In this document: positions 8,602-17,400 of the stretch, one piece after another
Layout: each line of letters opens with the position of its first letter
Numbering within the stretch: position 1 is the stretch's first letter
Assembly: GCF_000967965.1 (NCBI RefSeq)
Contig: NZ_LACC01000012.1
Coordinates: 268,751 to 332,750 of the forward strand
Direction: 5' to 3'
DNA length: 64,000 nucleotides
Source of the DNA: Pseudomonas fluorescens
Lineage (GTDB): Bacteria > Pseudomonadota > Gammaproteobacteria > Pseudomonadales > Pseudomonadaceae
The notes under the pieces: generated by a model
What the model was told of the DNA's origin: nothing
Databases searched by the model: none
The model's input: the letters and a program-made list of their open reading frames with translations, nothing else
Made by a program: the position numbers and the translations under genes

Positions 8602-9408
8602 ATGACGGACAGCATGAGCAGTAAACACATCGACCTGCTGGATTTCAGCGAACTGCCGTCGGCGGTGTACTTCCGCTACGCCGATTTCGACGCCCACGAA
8701 TACGCCGCGCCCCATCGACATCCGTGGGGGACGCTGGAATACGCCGCCCATGGCGTGCTGCACATGGACGTCGAGGGCAGCCGTTTCATGTCACCGCCGC
8801 AATACGCAGTGTGGGTGCCGCCGCAGATCGAGCACAGTTTCTACAGCCACCAACCGGTCAACTACCGTGCGGTGTGCCTGGCACCCAAAGTCTGCACCGA
8901 TCTGCCGCCGCGGGCCTGCACCCTGGCCATCAGCGACATCCTCAAGGCGATCCTCAAGGACTTCGCCGCCCGCGACGTGAAAATCCCCGATCAGGCCGCC
9001 GACCAGCGTCTGGCCCAGGTATTGGTGGACCAGTTGCAACAGGCTCCGGTGCACGAGTGCTACCTGCCTTATGCCAGCAGCCCAAGGTTGCTCGGGATCC
9101 TGGAAGCGTTGCAGGCCGAGCCAGGGGATAACCGGCCGCTGTTGGAATGGGCCGCACGCATCCATGTCAGCGAGCGCACCCTCGCGCGGCAGTTCGTGCG
9201 GGAACTGGGCATGAGTTTCGGTGAGTGGCGTCAGCGCCTTCGTTTTCTGGCAGCGATCGAGGCGCTGGATAGTCAGCGCAGCATTCAGGAAATTGCCTTC
9301 GACATGGGCTACAGCACCGGCTCGGCGTTTATCGCGATGTTCCAGCGCCAGGCCGGATGTACGCCTGAGCAGTATCGCCGCAGCCATTTGGAGAACAGGA
9401 AGGTGTAA
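8602..9408 (+). CDS. AraC-family transcriptional regulator
   Basis: 268 residues from the ATG at 8602; a second ATG at 8614 is an alternative. The N-terminal half is a cupin-like sensor (Y-A-A-P-H-R-H-P-W-G-T-L-E-Y). The C-terminal AraC DNA-binding domain has two HTH motifs (WAARIHVSERTLARQF and IQEIAFDMGYSTGSAF, followed by the Q-A-G-C-T-P-E-Q-Y-R-R end). It is divergent from the EamA exporter and most likely controls it. Confidence 0.92.
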   Translation: MTDSMSSKHIDLLDFSELPSAVYFRYADFDAHEYAAPHRHPWGTLEYAAHGVLHMDVEGSRFMSPPQYAVWVPPQIEHSFYSHQPVNYRAVCLAPKVCTDLPPRACTLAISDILKAILKDFAARDVKIPDQAADQRLAQVLVDQLQQAPVHECYLPYASSPRLLGILEALQAEPGDNRPLLEWAARIHVSERTLARQFVRELGMSFGEWRQRLRFLAAIEALDSQRSIQEIAFDMGYSTGSAFIAMFQRQAGCTPEQYRRSHLENRKV

Positions 9409-9472
9409 CAGGGGTTGTCTACACTCCAGTACAAGGCCGCGCCCCTCGGCGTGGCGACCAGGAGAAAACTCC

Positions 9473-9784
9473 ATGAAGATGATGCGTGCCCCTTTGTTGA
9501 TGATCGGTTTGCTGCTGTGCTCCCAGGGATTTGCCGCCAATACGGCCCAGCAAGAGAAGATGACCACCTGCAATGCCGATGCTACGGCTAAAAGCCTCAA
9601 GGGCGACGAGCGCAAAGCCTTCATGAGCACCTGCCTGAAGGCGACTCCGGCGGCAAACGATGCCGGTAAGGCCTTGACCCCACAGCAAGAGAAGATGAAG
9701 ACCTGCAACGCCGACGCCGCCACCAAAGCCCTCAAGGGTGACGAGCGCAAGGCATTCATGAGTGATTGCCTGAAGAAAAAATAA
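9473..9784 (+). CDS. psiF: PsiF-repeat periplasmic protein
   Basis: 103 residues; ATG at 9473 with AGGAGA 8 nt upstream. A signal peptide (about 1-22, ending GFAANT) precedes two near-identical PsiF repeats, each with T-C-N-A-D-A, K-G-D-E-R-K-A-F-M and a closing cysteine. PsiF in E. coli is induced by phosphate starvation but its role is unclear. I saw no Pho box in the 64 bp upstream. Confidence 0.88.
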   Translation: MKMMRAPLLMIGLLLCSQGFAANTAQQEKMTTCNADATAKSLKGDERKAFMSTCLKATPAANDAGKALTPQQEKMKTCNADAATKALKGDERKAFMSDCLKKK

Positions 9785-9941
9785 ACCCGGTTCAGGAACT
9801 GTGGGGGCTGTGTTGGCCCCATCGCGAGGCACTGCAATCATCCAGAACCCCCACTAAGGTCGCCCCACACAATCCCTAGTGCTCGCACCGGATCGCTGGC
9901 AGACTGCCAATCCTTTTTACGCCGTTCGTTTTTGAGGCTGT

Positions 9942-10955
9942 ATGCCAACGTTTTCTCAGCGTCAAGTCTTGCTGGTCATCAGCTGGGTCATCATTTTTGG
10001 CGGGCTACTGCTGGTCCTGCCGCTACGGTTGCTGCCCAGCCTGCTCGCCGGGCTGCTGGTGTTCGAACTGGTCAACATGCTCACCCCGCAACTGCAACGG
10101 CTGATCGAAGGCCGGCGCGCGCGCTGGCTGGCGGTGGCGTTGCTGGGGACTCTGATTGTCAGCGTGCTGTCGCTGATCTTTGCCGGTGCCTTCAGCTTCC
10201 TGCTGCACGAGGCGGAAAACCCCGGCGCGTCCCTCGACAAGTTCATGGGGGTGGTCGACCGCGCACGCGGGCAACTGCCACCGTTCATCGACGCCTACCT
10301 GCCGGCCAGTGCCGCGGAGTTCCGCGTGGCGATTGGCGAGTGGGTCAGCAAACACCTCAGTGATTTGCAATTGGTGGGCAAGGACGCGGCGCACATGTTC
10401 GTGACCTTGCTGATCGGCATGGTGCTGGGTGCGATCATTGCCTTGCAGCGTGTGCCGGACCTGACCAAGCGCAAACCGCTGGCTGCGGCTCTGTTCGAAC
10501 GTCTGCACCTGCTGGTCCAGGCGTTTCGCAACATTGTGTTCGCCCAGATCAAGATTTCCTTGCTCAACACCTTCTTCACCGGGATTTTCCTGGCAGTGAT
10601 CCTGCCGATGTTCGGTATCAAGCTGCCGCTGACCAAAACCCTGATCGTGCTGACGTTCCTGCTCGGCTTGCTGCCGGTGATCGGCAACCTGATGTCGAAC
10701 ACCCTGATTACCATCGTCGGTTTGTCGTTGTCGATCTGGGTCGCTGTGGCGGCGCTGGGTTACCTGATCTTTATCCACAAGCTCGAATACTTCCTCAACG
10801 CGCGCATCGTCGGCGGGCAGATCAGTGCCAAGTCGTGGGAGTTGCTGCTGGCGATGCTGGTGTTCGAGGCCGCGTTCGGCCTGCCGGGGGTGGTGGCGGG
10901 GCCGATTTACTACGCGTATCTGAAGAGTGAGTTGAAGCAGGTGGGGATGGTTTGA
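9942..10955 (+). CDS. AI-2E family transporter
   Basis: 337 residues. Eight or so membrane helices are visible, starting with VISWVIIFGGLLLVLP near the N-terminus, a soluble insert around 85-140, and the C-terminal block G-P-I-Y-Y-A-Y-L-K. This matches the AI-2E/PerM family, whose members include TqsA and Na+/H+ antiporter-like proteins. The name does not establish that it carries autoinducer-2. It is monocistronic and followed by a REPIN. Confidence 0.85.
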   Translation: MPTFSQRQVLLVISWVIIFGGLLLVLPLRLLPSLLAGLLVFELVNMLTPQLQRLIEGRRARWLAVALLGTLIVSVLSLIFAGAFSFLLHEAENPGASLDKFMGVVDRARGQLPPFIDAYLPASAAEFRVAIGEWVSKHLSDLQLVGKDAAHMFVTLLIGMVLGAIIALQRVPDLTKRKPLAAALFERLHLLVQAFRNIVFAQIKISLLNTFFTGIFLAVILPMFGIKLPLTKTLIVLTFLLGLLPVIGNLMSNTLITIVGLSLSIWVAVAALGYLIFIHKLEYFLNARIVGGQISAKSWELLLAMLVFEAAFGLPGVVAGPIYYAYLKSELKQVGMV

Positions 10956-10984
10956 TCTGCTTCAGATCTAGCTGTTGATCAAAT

Positions 10985-11076
10985 TGTGGCGAGGGAGCTT
11001 GCTCCCGCTGGGGCGCGTAGCGGCCCCAAAAATGGGACTGCTGCGCAGTCCTACGGGAGCAAGCTCCCTCGCCACA
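10985..11076. repeat. REPIN (paired REP elements), class 1
   Basis: Outer arms tgtggcgagggagcttgctc and the reverse complement gagcaagctccctcgccaca face each other around a G/C-rich spacer. The element lies between two convergent genes (AI-2E and Hsp70). The same arms occur at 13962-14098 and 60822-60955. Confidence 0.92.
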
Positions 11077-11086
11077 GAGATTGTGT

Positions 11087-12361
11087 TCAGTCCATGGAGC
11101 CGTATCGCTTGGCCGCTTCAATCGCCAGACCGCTACCGATACTGCCAAAGATGTTCCCTTCCACATGCCGCGCCTTCGGCAACATCGCCGAAACACTGTT
11201 GCGCAGTGCCGGAATCCCGCTCGAACCACCTGTGAAGAACACCGTATCAACCTGATCGACCCGCACATTGGCGTCTGTCAGCAGTTGGGTGACGCTGTTG
11301 CGCACCCGCTCCAGCAGGCTGTCGATGGCCGACTCGAACAGTGCACGGCTCAGGTCCACGCTCAGGCCCGCTTCAATGCGGTCCAGTGGCACGTGGCGAT
11401 TGTCGGCGTGGGTCAGCTGGATCTTGGTTTCTTCCACTTCCATAGCCAGCCAGTGCCCGGCGCGCTGTTCGATCAGCTTGAACAGACGGTCGATACCGCC
11501 GGTGTCCTCGATGTCGTAGCGCATGCTGCCCAGGGCCAGTTGCGACTTCTGTGAGTACACCGAGTTGATGGTGTGCCAGGTCGCCAGGTTCATGTGGTGA
11601 CTGGTCGGCATGTAGGCGCCGCTCTTCATGCGGCTGCCGTAGCCGAACAGCGGCATCAGGCCTTGCAGGCTGAGCTGTTTGTCGAAGTCGGTTCCGCCGA
11701 TGTGCACGCCGCCGGTGGCGAGGATGTCCTCGTGACGGTTATCCACGCCCCGACGCTCCGGCGACAGGCGCACCAGCGAGAAGTCGGAGGTACCACCGCC
11801 GATGTCGACGATCAGTACCAGCTCTTCTTTCTCGATGGTCGACTCGTAGTCGAACGCCGCGGCAATCGGTTCGTACTGGAACGAGACTTCCTTGAAGCCG
11901 ATCTTGCGTGCCACGTCTACCAGGGTGTCCTCGGCTTCTTTGTCGGCCATCGGGTCATCGTCGACAAAAAACACCGGGCGGCCCAGCACCACTTCTTCGA
12001 ATTCCCGACCGGCGGCGGCTTCGGCGCGGCTCTTGAGCTGGCCGATGAACAGCCCGAGCAGGTCCTTGAACGGCATTGCCGTGCCGAGGACGCTGGTGTC
12101 GTGCTTGATCAGCTTAGAACCCAGCAGGCTCTTGAGCGAGCGCATCAGGCGGCCTTCGTAGCCTTCCAGATACTCGTGCAGCGCCAGCCGGCCGTACACT
12201 GGGCGGCGCTCTTCGATATTGAAGAAGACCACCGACGGCAGGGTGATCTTGTCGTCCTCCAGCGCGATCAGCGTTTCCACGCCGGGGCGCAGCCAGCCGA
12301 CAGTGGAGTTGGACGTGCCAAAGTCGATACCCAAGGCACGGGCTGGAGATGCGTTGTTCAT
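11087..12361 (-). CDS. Hsp70-family protein (YegD-like)
   Basis: 424 residues, about the size of E. coli YegD and much shorter than DnaK (~640). The N-terminal actin-like ATPase carries phosphate-1 (LGIDFGTSNSTVGW), phosphate-2 (LIVDIGGGTSDFSLV) and the adenosine motif (VFFTGGSSGIPALR). The C-terminal substrate-binding domain of DnaK is absent. It is divergent from cbpA-cbpM, a J-domain co-chaperone pair, so a shared chaperone role is plausible but not shown. Confidence 0.9.
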   Translation of the reverse strand: MNNASPARALGIDFGTSNSTVGWLRPGVETLIALEDDKITLPSVVFFNIEERRPVYGRLALHEYLEGYEGRLMRSLKSLLGSKLIKHDTSVLGTAMPFKDLLGLFIGQLKSRAEAAAGREFEEVVLGRPVFFVDDDPMADKEAEDTLVDVARKIGFKEVSFQYEPIAAAFDYESTIEKEELVLIVDIGGGTSDFSLVRLSPERRGVDNRHEDILATGGVHIGGTDFDKQLSLQGLMPLFGYGSRMKSGAYMPTSHHMNLATWHTINSVYSQKSQLALGSMRYDIEDTGGIDRLFKLIEQRAGHWLAMEVEETKIQLTHADNRHVPLDRIEAGLSVDLSRALFESAIDSLLERVRNSVTQLLTDANVRVDQVDTVFFTGGSSGIPALRNSVSAMLPKARHVEGNIFGSIGSGLAIEAAKRYGSMD

Positions 12362-12457
12362 GTCTTTCAGGTTCCGGTTAAAAAACGGCCGCGCAGTGTA
12401 TGTCAGAGCGCGCCAGATTCGAAGGCCGGTTATCTGCTAATTCTTCGCAGACAATGC

Positions 12458-12486
12458 CTTGAAAGATGGGTCATCCCCCCCAAACT
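12458..12486 (+). promoter_or_regulatory. Sigma-32-like heat-shock promoter upstream of cbpA
   Basis: cttgaaa at 12458-12464, a 13-nt spacer, then ccccaaact from 12478. This fits the RpoH pattern CTTGAAA-N13-17-CCCCATnT well. It points towards cbpA, whose start is about 175 nt downstream. Confidence 0.55.
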
Positions 12487-12659
12487 ACCCTGCATCAACC
12501 GGACAGCCGCGGGAGTGCTCGCAAGAAGCCCCGCATGCTGCCGATAAACTTCTGCTGCGCCGCCCGGTCACAAACTTGAGATCGGTCAAACCAATGGCTG
12601 CAAACAAGCGCATGCTGTGGCCTGTGGCGCGATTCTGATAACGGATGGTGATTCCCTCG

Positions 12660-13607
12660 ATGGACTTCAAAGACTATTACAAGATTCTCGGTGTGGAGCC
12701 GACCGCAGACGATAAGGCGATCAAGGCCGCCTATCGCAAGCTGGCGCGCAAATACCACCCCGACGTCAGCAAGGAAAAGGATGCCGAGGCGAAGTTCAAG
12801 GACGCTTCGGAAGCCTATGAAGCGCTGAAAAGCGCCGATAAACGCGCCGAATACGATGACTTGCGCCGCTATGGCCAGCACGGCCAGCCGTTCCAGGGAC
12901 CACCGGGCTGGCAAAGCCGTGGCGGTTTCGGTGGCGGTGGCCAGGACACGGGCGATTTCTCGGACTTCTTCAGTTCGATCTTCGGCAACCGTGGGCCTGG
13001 TTTCAGTGGTGGTGGACAGTCGCGTCGCAGTACCGGACGTCGAGGGCAGGACGTGGAAATGGAGCTTGGGGTTTTTCTCGAAGAAACACTGTCGACCGAA
13101 TCGAAGAAGGTCACCTTCCAGGTACCGCAGTACAACGCGGCCGGCCAGCATGTGAGCAACACCAGCAAGAGCCTGAACGTGAAGATTCCGGCCGGTGTAA
13201 GCGACGGCGAGCGTATTCGCCTCAAGGGGCAGGGCGCACCGGGTGCCGGTGGCGGGGCCAATGGCGACCTGTACCTGACGATCCGTTTTGCACCGCACCC
13301 GAAATTCGACGTCGAAGGCGAGAACCTGATCATCACCTTGCCACTGGCGCCGTGGGAACTGGCGCTGGGCGCTGAAGTCGCCGTGCCGACCCTGACCGGC
13401 AAGATCAACCTCAAGGTCCCGGCCGGCAGCCAGAACGGCCAGCGCATGCGCGCCAAGGGCCATGGCCTGATGAACAAGGCCGGTGAGCGTGGTTACCTGT
13501 TCGTGCAACTGAAAGCCGTGATGCCGAAGAAATCCGACGATGACATCAAGGCCCTGTGGCAGGAGCTGGCGAAAAAAGCCGCGTTCGACCCGCGAGAGCA
13601 TTTCTGA
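12660..13607 (+). CDS. cbpA: DnaJ-like co-chaperone / curved-DNA-binding protein CbpA
   Basis: 315 residues from the ATG at 12660, the usual CbpA length. The N-terminal J domain has the H-P-D motif at 33-35. A Gly/Phe-rich linker (about 78-120) and two C-terminal substrate-binding domains follow; there is no cysteine zinc-finger, which separates it from DnaJ. CbpA stimulates Hsp70 ATPase and binds curved DNA in stationary phase. cbpM follows after 27 nt, and a sigma-32-like promoter lies upstream. Confidence 0.95.
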   Translation: MDFKDYYKILGVEPTADDKAIKAAYRKLARKYHPDVSKEKDAEAKFKDASEAYEALKSADKRAEYDDLRRYGQHGQPFQGPPGWQSRGGFGGGGQDTGDFSDFFSSIFGNRGPGFSGGGQSRRSTGRRGQDVEMELGVFLEETLSTESKKVTFQVPQYNAAGQHVSNTSKSLNVKIPAGVSDGERIRLKGQGAPGAGGGANGDLYLTIRFAPHPKFDVEGENLIITLPLAPWELALGAEVAVPTLTGKINLKVPAGSQNGQRMRAKGHGLMNKAGERGYLFVQLKAVMPKKSDDDIKALWQELAKKAAFDPREHF

Positions 13608-13634
13608 TCCCTTAGAACCAAGGAGTCACTGACT

Positions 13635-13940
13635 ATGAGCAGTCCCCTGATCGTTCAACTGGACATGGCAGAATTCTGTGAGGCGGCCGAGCTGTCGGAC
13701 GTCTACGTGATCGAAATCGTCGAGCACGGCATCCTCGAACCTCAGGGTTCTCAGCCCAAGGACTGGGTTTTCAACGACTACGAGCTGACTCTGGCCAAGC
13801 GCGCCGCCAAGCTGCGGCGCGACCTTGACCTGGAATGGGAAGGCGTCGCCCTGGCGCTGGACCTGCTCGAAGAGGTCCAGCAGTTGCGGGCCGAGAACCG
13901 GATGTTGAAGCAGCGGTTGGGGCGGTTGGTGGTGGAGTAA
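13635..13940 (+). CDS. cbpM: Chaperone modulator CbpM
   Basis: 101 residues, matching CbpM size. The N-terminal MerR-like helical part (AEFCEAAELSDVYVIEIVEHG) and the C-terminal coiled region (LLEEVQQLRAENRMLKQRL) are typical. CbpM binds the CbpA J domain and blocks both its co-chaperone and DNA-binding activities. It is co-transcribed with cbpA and preceded by AAGGAG. Confidence 0.93.
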   Translation: MSSPLIVQLDMAEFCEAAELSDVYVIEIVEHGILEPQGSQPKDWVFNDYELTLAKRAAKLRRDLDLEWEGVALALDLLEEVQQLRAENRMLKQRLGRLVVE

Positions 13941-13961
13941 CTCAAAGAGTGGCACCCAACC

Positions 13962-14098
13962 TGTGGCGAGGGAGCTTGCTCCCGCTGGGCTGCGCAGCGG
14001 CCCCAAACATATCCGGTCAGCGCATTTCAACAGGTTCAGCGCAATTGCAGAGCTTGCGACCGCTTCGCACTCGAGCGGGAGCAAGCGCCCTCGCCACA
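13962..14098. repeat. REPIN, class 1, long spacer
   Basis: tgtggcgagggagcttgctc at the left and the inverted arm ending ctcgccaca at the right, separated by roughly 95 bp. The right arm has a substitution (aagcgccctcg). It lies downstream of cbpM. Confidence 0.9.
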
Positions 14099-14120
14099 AA
14101 AGCCTCCCCTCGGCAAACGT

Positions 14121-14200
14121 CTAGACCTTCCTGGTCAACACCACGGTAAACGTCGTGCCATCAATCTCACGGGAACTGACCTCGATCGTCCCCTGATAGT
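14121..14200 (-). pseudogene. Possible C-terminal remnant of a sensor histidine kinase
   Basis: On the minus strand the last ~26 residues before the stop read Y-Y-Q-G-T-I-E-V-S-S, then D-G-T-T-F-T-V-V-L. This is the closing pattern of HATPase_c domains (GG-x-I-x-V-x-S ... G-T-x-F-x-V-x-L-P). The frame continues to 14327, but the upstream residues show no N, G1 or G2 boxes, so only a scrap would remain. It lies between a REPIN and the large NEL gene, a place where insertion and loss are likely. Confidence 0.35.
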
Positions 14201-14404
14201 AGTCCCTTTGCCTGAAAAAAAACGACCGCTCATGCCGAGGCACAGGCGGACATGTCGATGGCGGTAGATATATGTTTTTGGCTCCCTGATTTTCGATCAC
14301 CCGGAGCCTTTTCAGGGGGCTGGCCAAGCAGCTATTTGGACTTTTTTTTCAGATGCGGGTGAATAAGCTGATGGTTCTTTTCTTGTCATCAAGGTGATTC
14401 AAAA

Positions 14405-17400
14405 GTGTCTGATTTGCATGGAAGCAACTCACAGAAAATACCGGATGGAGTGTCCATCGATAGTCACGGGATACATTACCGTCGTGCAAACGACGTGATC
14501 CCCGGGGCCATCAAGAATGCGCCGGTGGAGAGGTTGAAGTCCCTGCTGGCGCTCGAGCCGCAAATGCCCGAGTGGTATGGCGGCGCGCGGGAAATCGACC
14601 GTCAATACCTCAAGCAGTCGATGGATGAGCGCTGGCGTTTGCAAGACGTGCTGGACCAGACTCAGGGTGACTTGAAGCACGACATCAATGCCTTCGCCGA
14701 ACCCTTGCTCAAAACGGCTTTGCAGTCGAAATTCAACACGGTCGAGAACTTCAATGAGCTCACCGTACAGCTTGAAGTGCCGAGCACGATCATTTTCGGC
14801 ATCGATACCGGGGCCAGTCGTGTCCGCCAATCCACGTTGCTGGAAGCAGCGCTGCACAACTTCGAAGAGTCCGAGGCCACCGAAGGTGCGTTCCGAAACA
14901 GCTCCGGTATTTACCGCAAGGACACTCGAGGCAGTCTCAGTCTTGAACCGGCCATTACCCTCCCAGCGTTTGCAGCCTTGTGCCGAAGCCTGGACATCGG
15001 CGGGCAATACCAACGACACATCAAGTCCGTCCTGTTGCCCGATACCCCACAGGCACAGCGAACCTTGCAACAGGATTCGGTGGCCAGTGAAAAGGCGGCC
15101 TTCAATGTGGCCGCACTGATTGCCCGATTGAAGGGTGAAATCAGTGACCATGCCTTCGGAAAACTGGGCCAGGTGCGTGAGGGGCGGACAAACATCTCAC
15201 TGTACGACCAGCCGTTGCATTGTCATCGGTTGTCGCTGATGGGCTTTCGAATGACTGGCATCGTGCTGTTCAGCGCAGTCACTGAGCCATCGCAAGTAAA
15301 GCGCGAAGTTGAAGCCTTGACGCCGGCCCTGTTGAGCTTTTGGATAGACTGGTCGCGCCGCCTTTCGGTACTGCCGGGCCAGGAATATGATCGATTCAAA
15401 CTGCTGCAAGCCTTCTTTGCCAATGGACCGCAAGGCTTGAGTGATGAGCTGTTGCGTCGCGAAGACATATATCAACAGAGTCGATTGACCGGTCCGTTGA
15501 TCGCCTATGTCCCGGATGATCCAGAGCATCCCCTCAAGGAATATCCGTCGCTGACCGCGTTCATGAAGGAGCTGCTCGGTCAGTTGAGAAACACGGATTA
15601 CCAGACCTTTTTCAGCCGCTTTGTGGCGCAGAAGGACAAAGGACAGTTTTTCGCCAGGGTCAACGAACGTCTCACGACTTTCACCTGGCACGAGCGCGAG
15701 CCGCTCGACATGGGCCCGTGGTGGCGTGAAACAGCGGTTGAAAACCCCGAAGCAGAGCCCATCACCAACCAGGTGATGGGTGATCTGTGGGTGACGCTGT
15801 TTCTGCAGCGCCGGGACAAGGCCATTGCCGATGCCAGGCTCATCGCAGTGCCGACCGACGATGAGGATGCCAACGCACGCTTCAAACGCTTGACCGGTTA
15901 CCTGTCGATCGGCTGGAACGTCTTCAATTTCGCCGCAATGCTGGTGCCCGGACTGGGCGAAGCCATGCTCGGCATCATGGTCGCGCAGATGCTCGCCGAG
16001 GTGGCCGAAGGCGTCGATGACTGGAGCAAGGGTGACAAGGAGCAAGCCTCTGCCTACTTCAACGGGGTCTTGATCAATTTCGCGCAATTGGCACTCATGG
16101 GCGTCGGACATGTACTGCCCGGCACCGGTGTCGCGCCGATCAAGGTGTCGCCGTTTGTCGAGGGCCTCAAACCCGTGGAGGTCGGCGGCAAGGAGCGTTT
16201 GTGGAACCCTGACCTCGGCCCCTATGAACAACCGGTCGTGTTGCCCGATGGATTGAAGGCCAGTGATACAGGGCTGTACCGTCATCAGGATCAGGACCTG
16301 CTGCGGCTCGATGACAAATGCTACGCCGTCAGGCAAGACCCGGACACTGGCCGGCACCGGCTTCAACACCCGACTCGCGCCGATGCATATCAGCCGCTGT
16401 TGGAGCACAACGGTGCCGGTAGTTGGAAGACGGAACTCGACCAACCGCTCGAATGGGACAAGGGGCAAATACTCAGGCGTCTGGGCGCTTCGGTGGACGG
16501 ACTCTCCGATGAAACCCTGGAGCAGGTTCTGACCGCCAGCGGCGTGCACGAAAATGTGCTGCGCCGGCTTCACGTCGAACAGGAGACCCCTCCCTCTCTG
16601 TTGGCCGATACCCTCAAGCGCTTCAAGGCCCATGCCGATGCGCAAGCCTGCGCAGAGCTGATTCTGGCCAACCGGATCGGCGAGGAATGGGCCGATTACG
16701 CCGTGCGATCCATGACCGAAATGGGCGGCTGGCCTGGCGACAAGGCCATTGAAGTCTTCCAGGGGCCGGGACTGACGGGGGCGGCGATCAAGGACGGCTA
16801 TGCCCAGGCGACACCGGCCAATACGTTGCAGATGACCTGGACTGACCTGCTGGCGGGGGCGCTGCCCGAGCGGGTGGTGGGGTTCCTTGACGAACAGGCG
16901 CTTCGAGAACTGCTCGACCAATGGTTATCCGGTGACGCGCAGATGCGTACCGAAGCATTGCGCGAGCAATGGGCGGCACAGATGGGCCAGCGCAAGCGGC
17001 AGTTGTTCGACCTTCTGTACAGTCGTCGGACCCGTTCGGACGATCCTTTGGTGAATTTGCTCAAGGAGGATTTTGCAGAGATCTCGATCAGCCAGGCGCA
17101 AGAACTGCTGGGTGAGGCGCACCCCTCGGACGTGCAACACCTGAGCGAAAAAAAACGCGTGCCTTTGCGGCTGGCGGAACACGCCCGCAAGGCCGCCGAA
17201 CAACTGCGGATGACACGGGCCTATGAAGGCCTTTACCTCGACGCCTTGCACAGCGCTGACAGCGCGCGCCTGGAGTTGCACTCCCTGGCGGCCCTGCCAG
17301 GATGGCCGGCGGATTTGCGCCTGGAGGTTCGTGAGTATTCATTCGGGGGAGCGTTGAGCGACAGCCTGGGCCCCGTCGACGCGCCGATCCGCAAAGTGCT

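Noticed and set aside
9785..9830. ggggct/ggcccc stem after psiF as terminator
   Set aside because: Short stem with no T-tract; could be chance in G/C-rich DNA.
15197..16921. Long open frame (574 codons) antisense to the NEL gene
   Set aside because: It mirrors codon bias on the other strand; no motifs, and the sense frame has clear domains.
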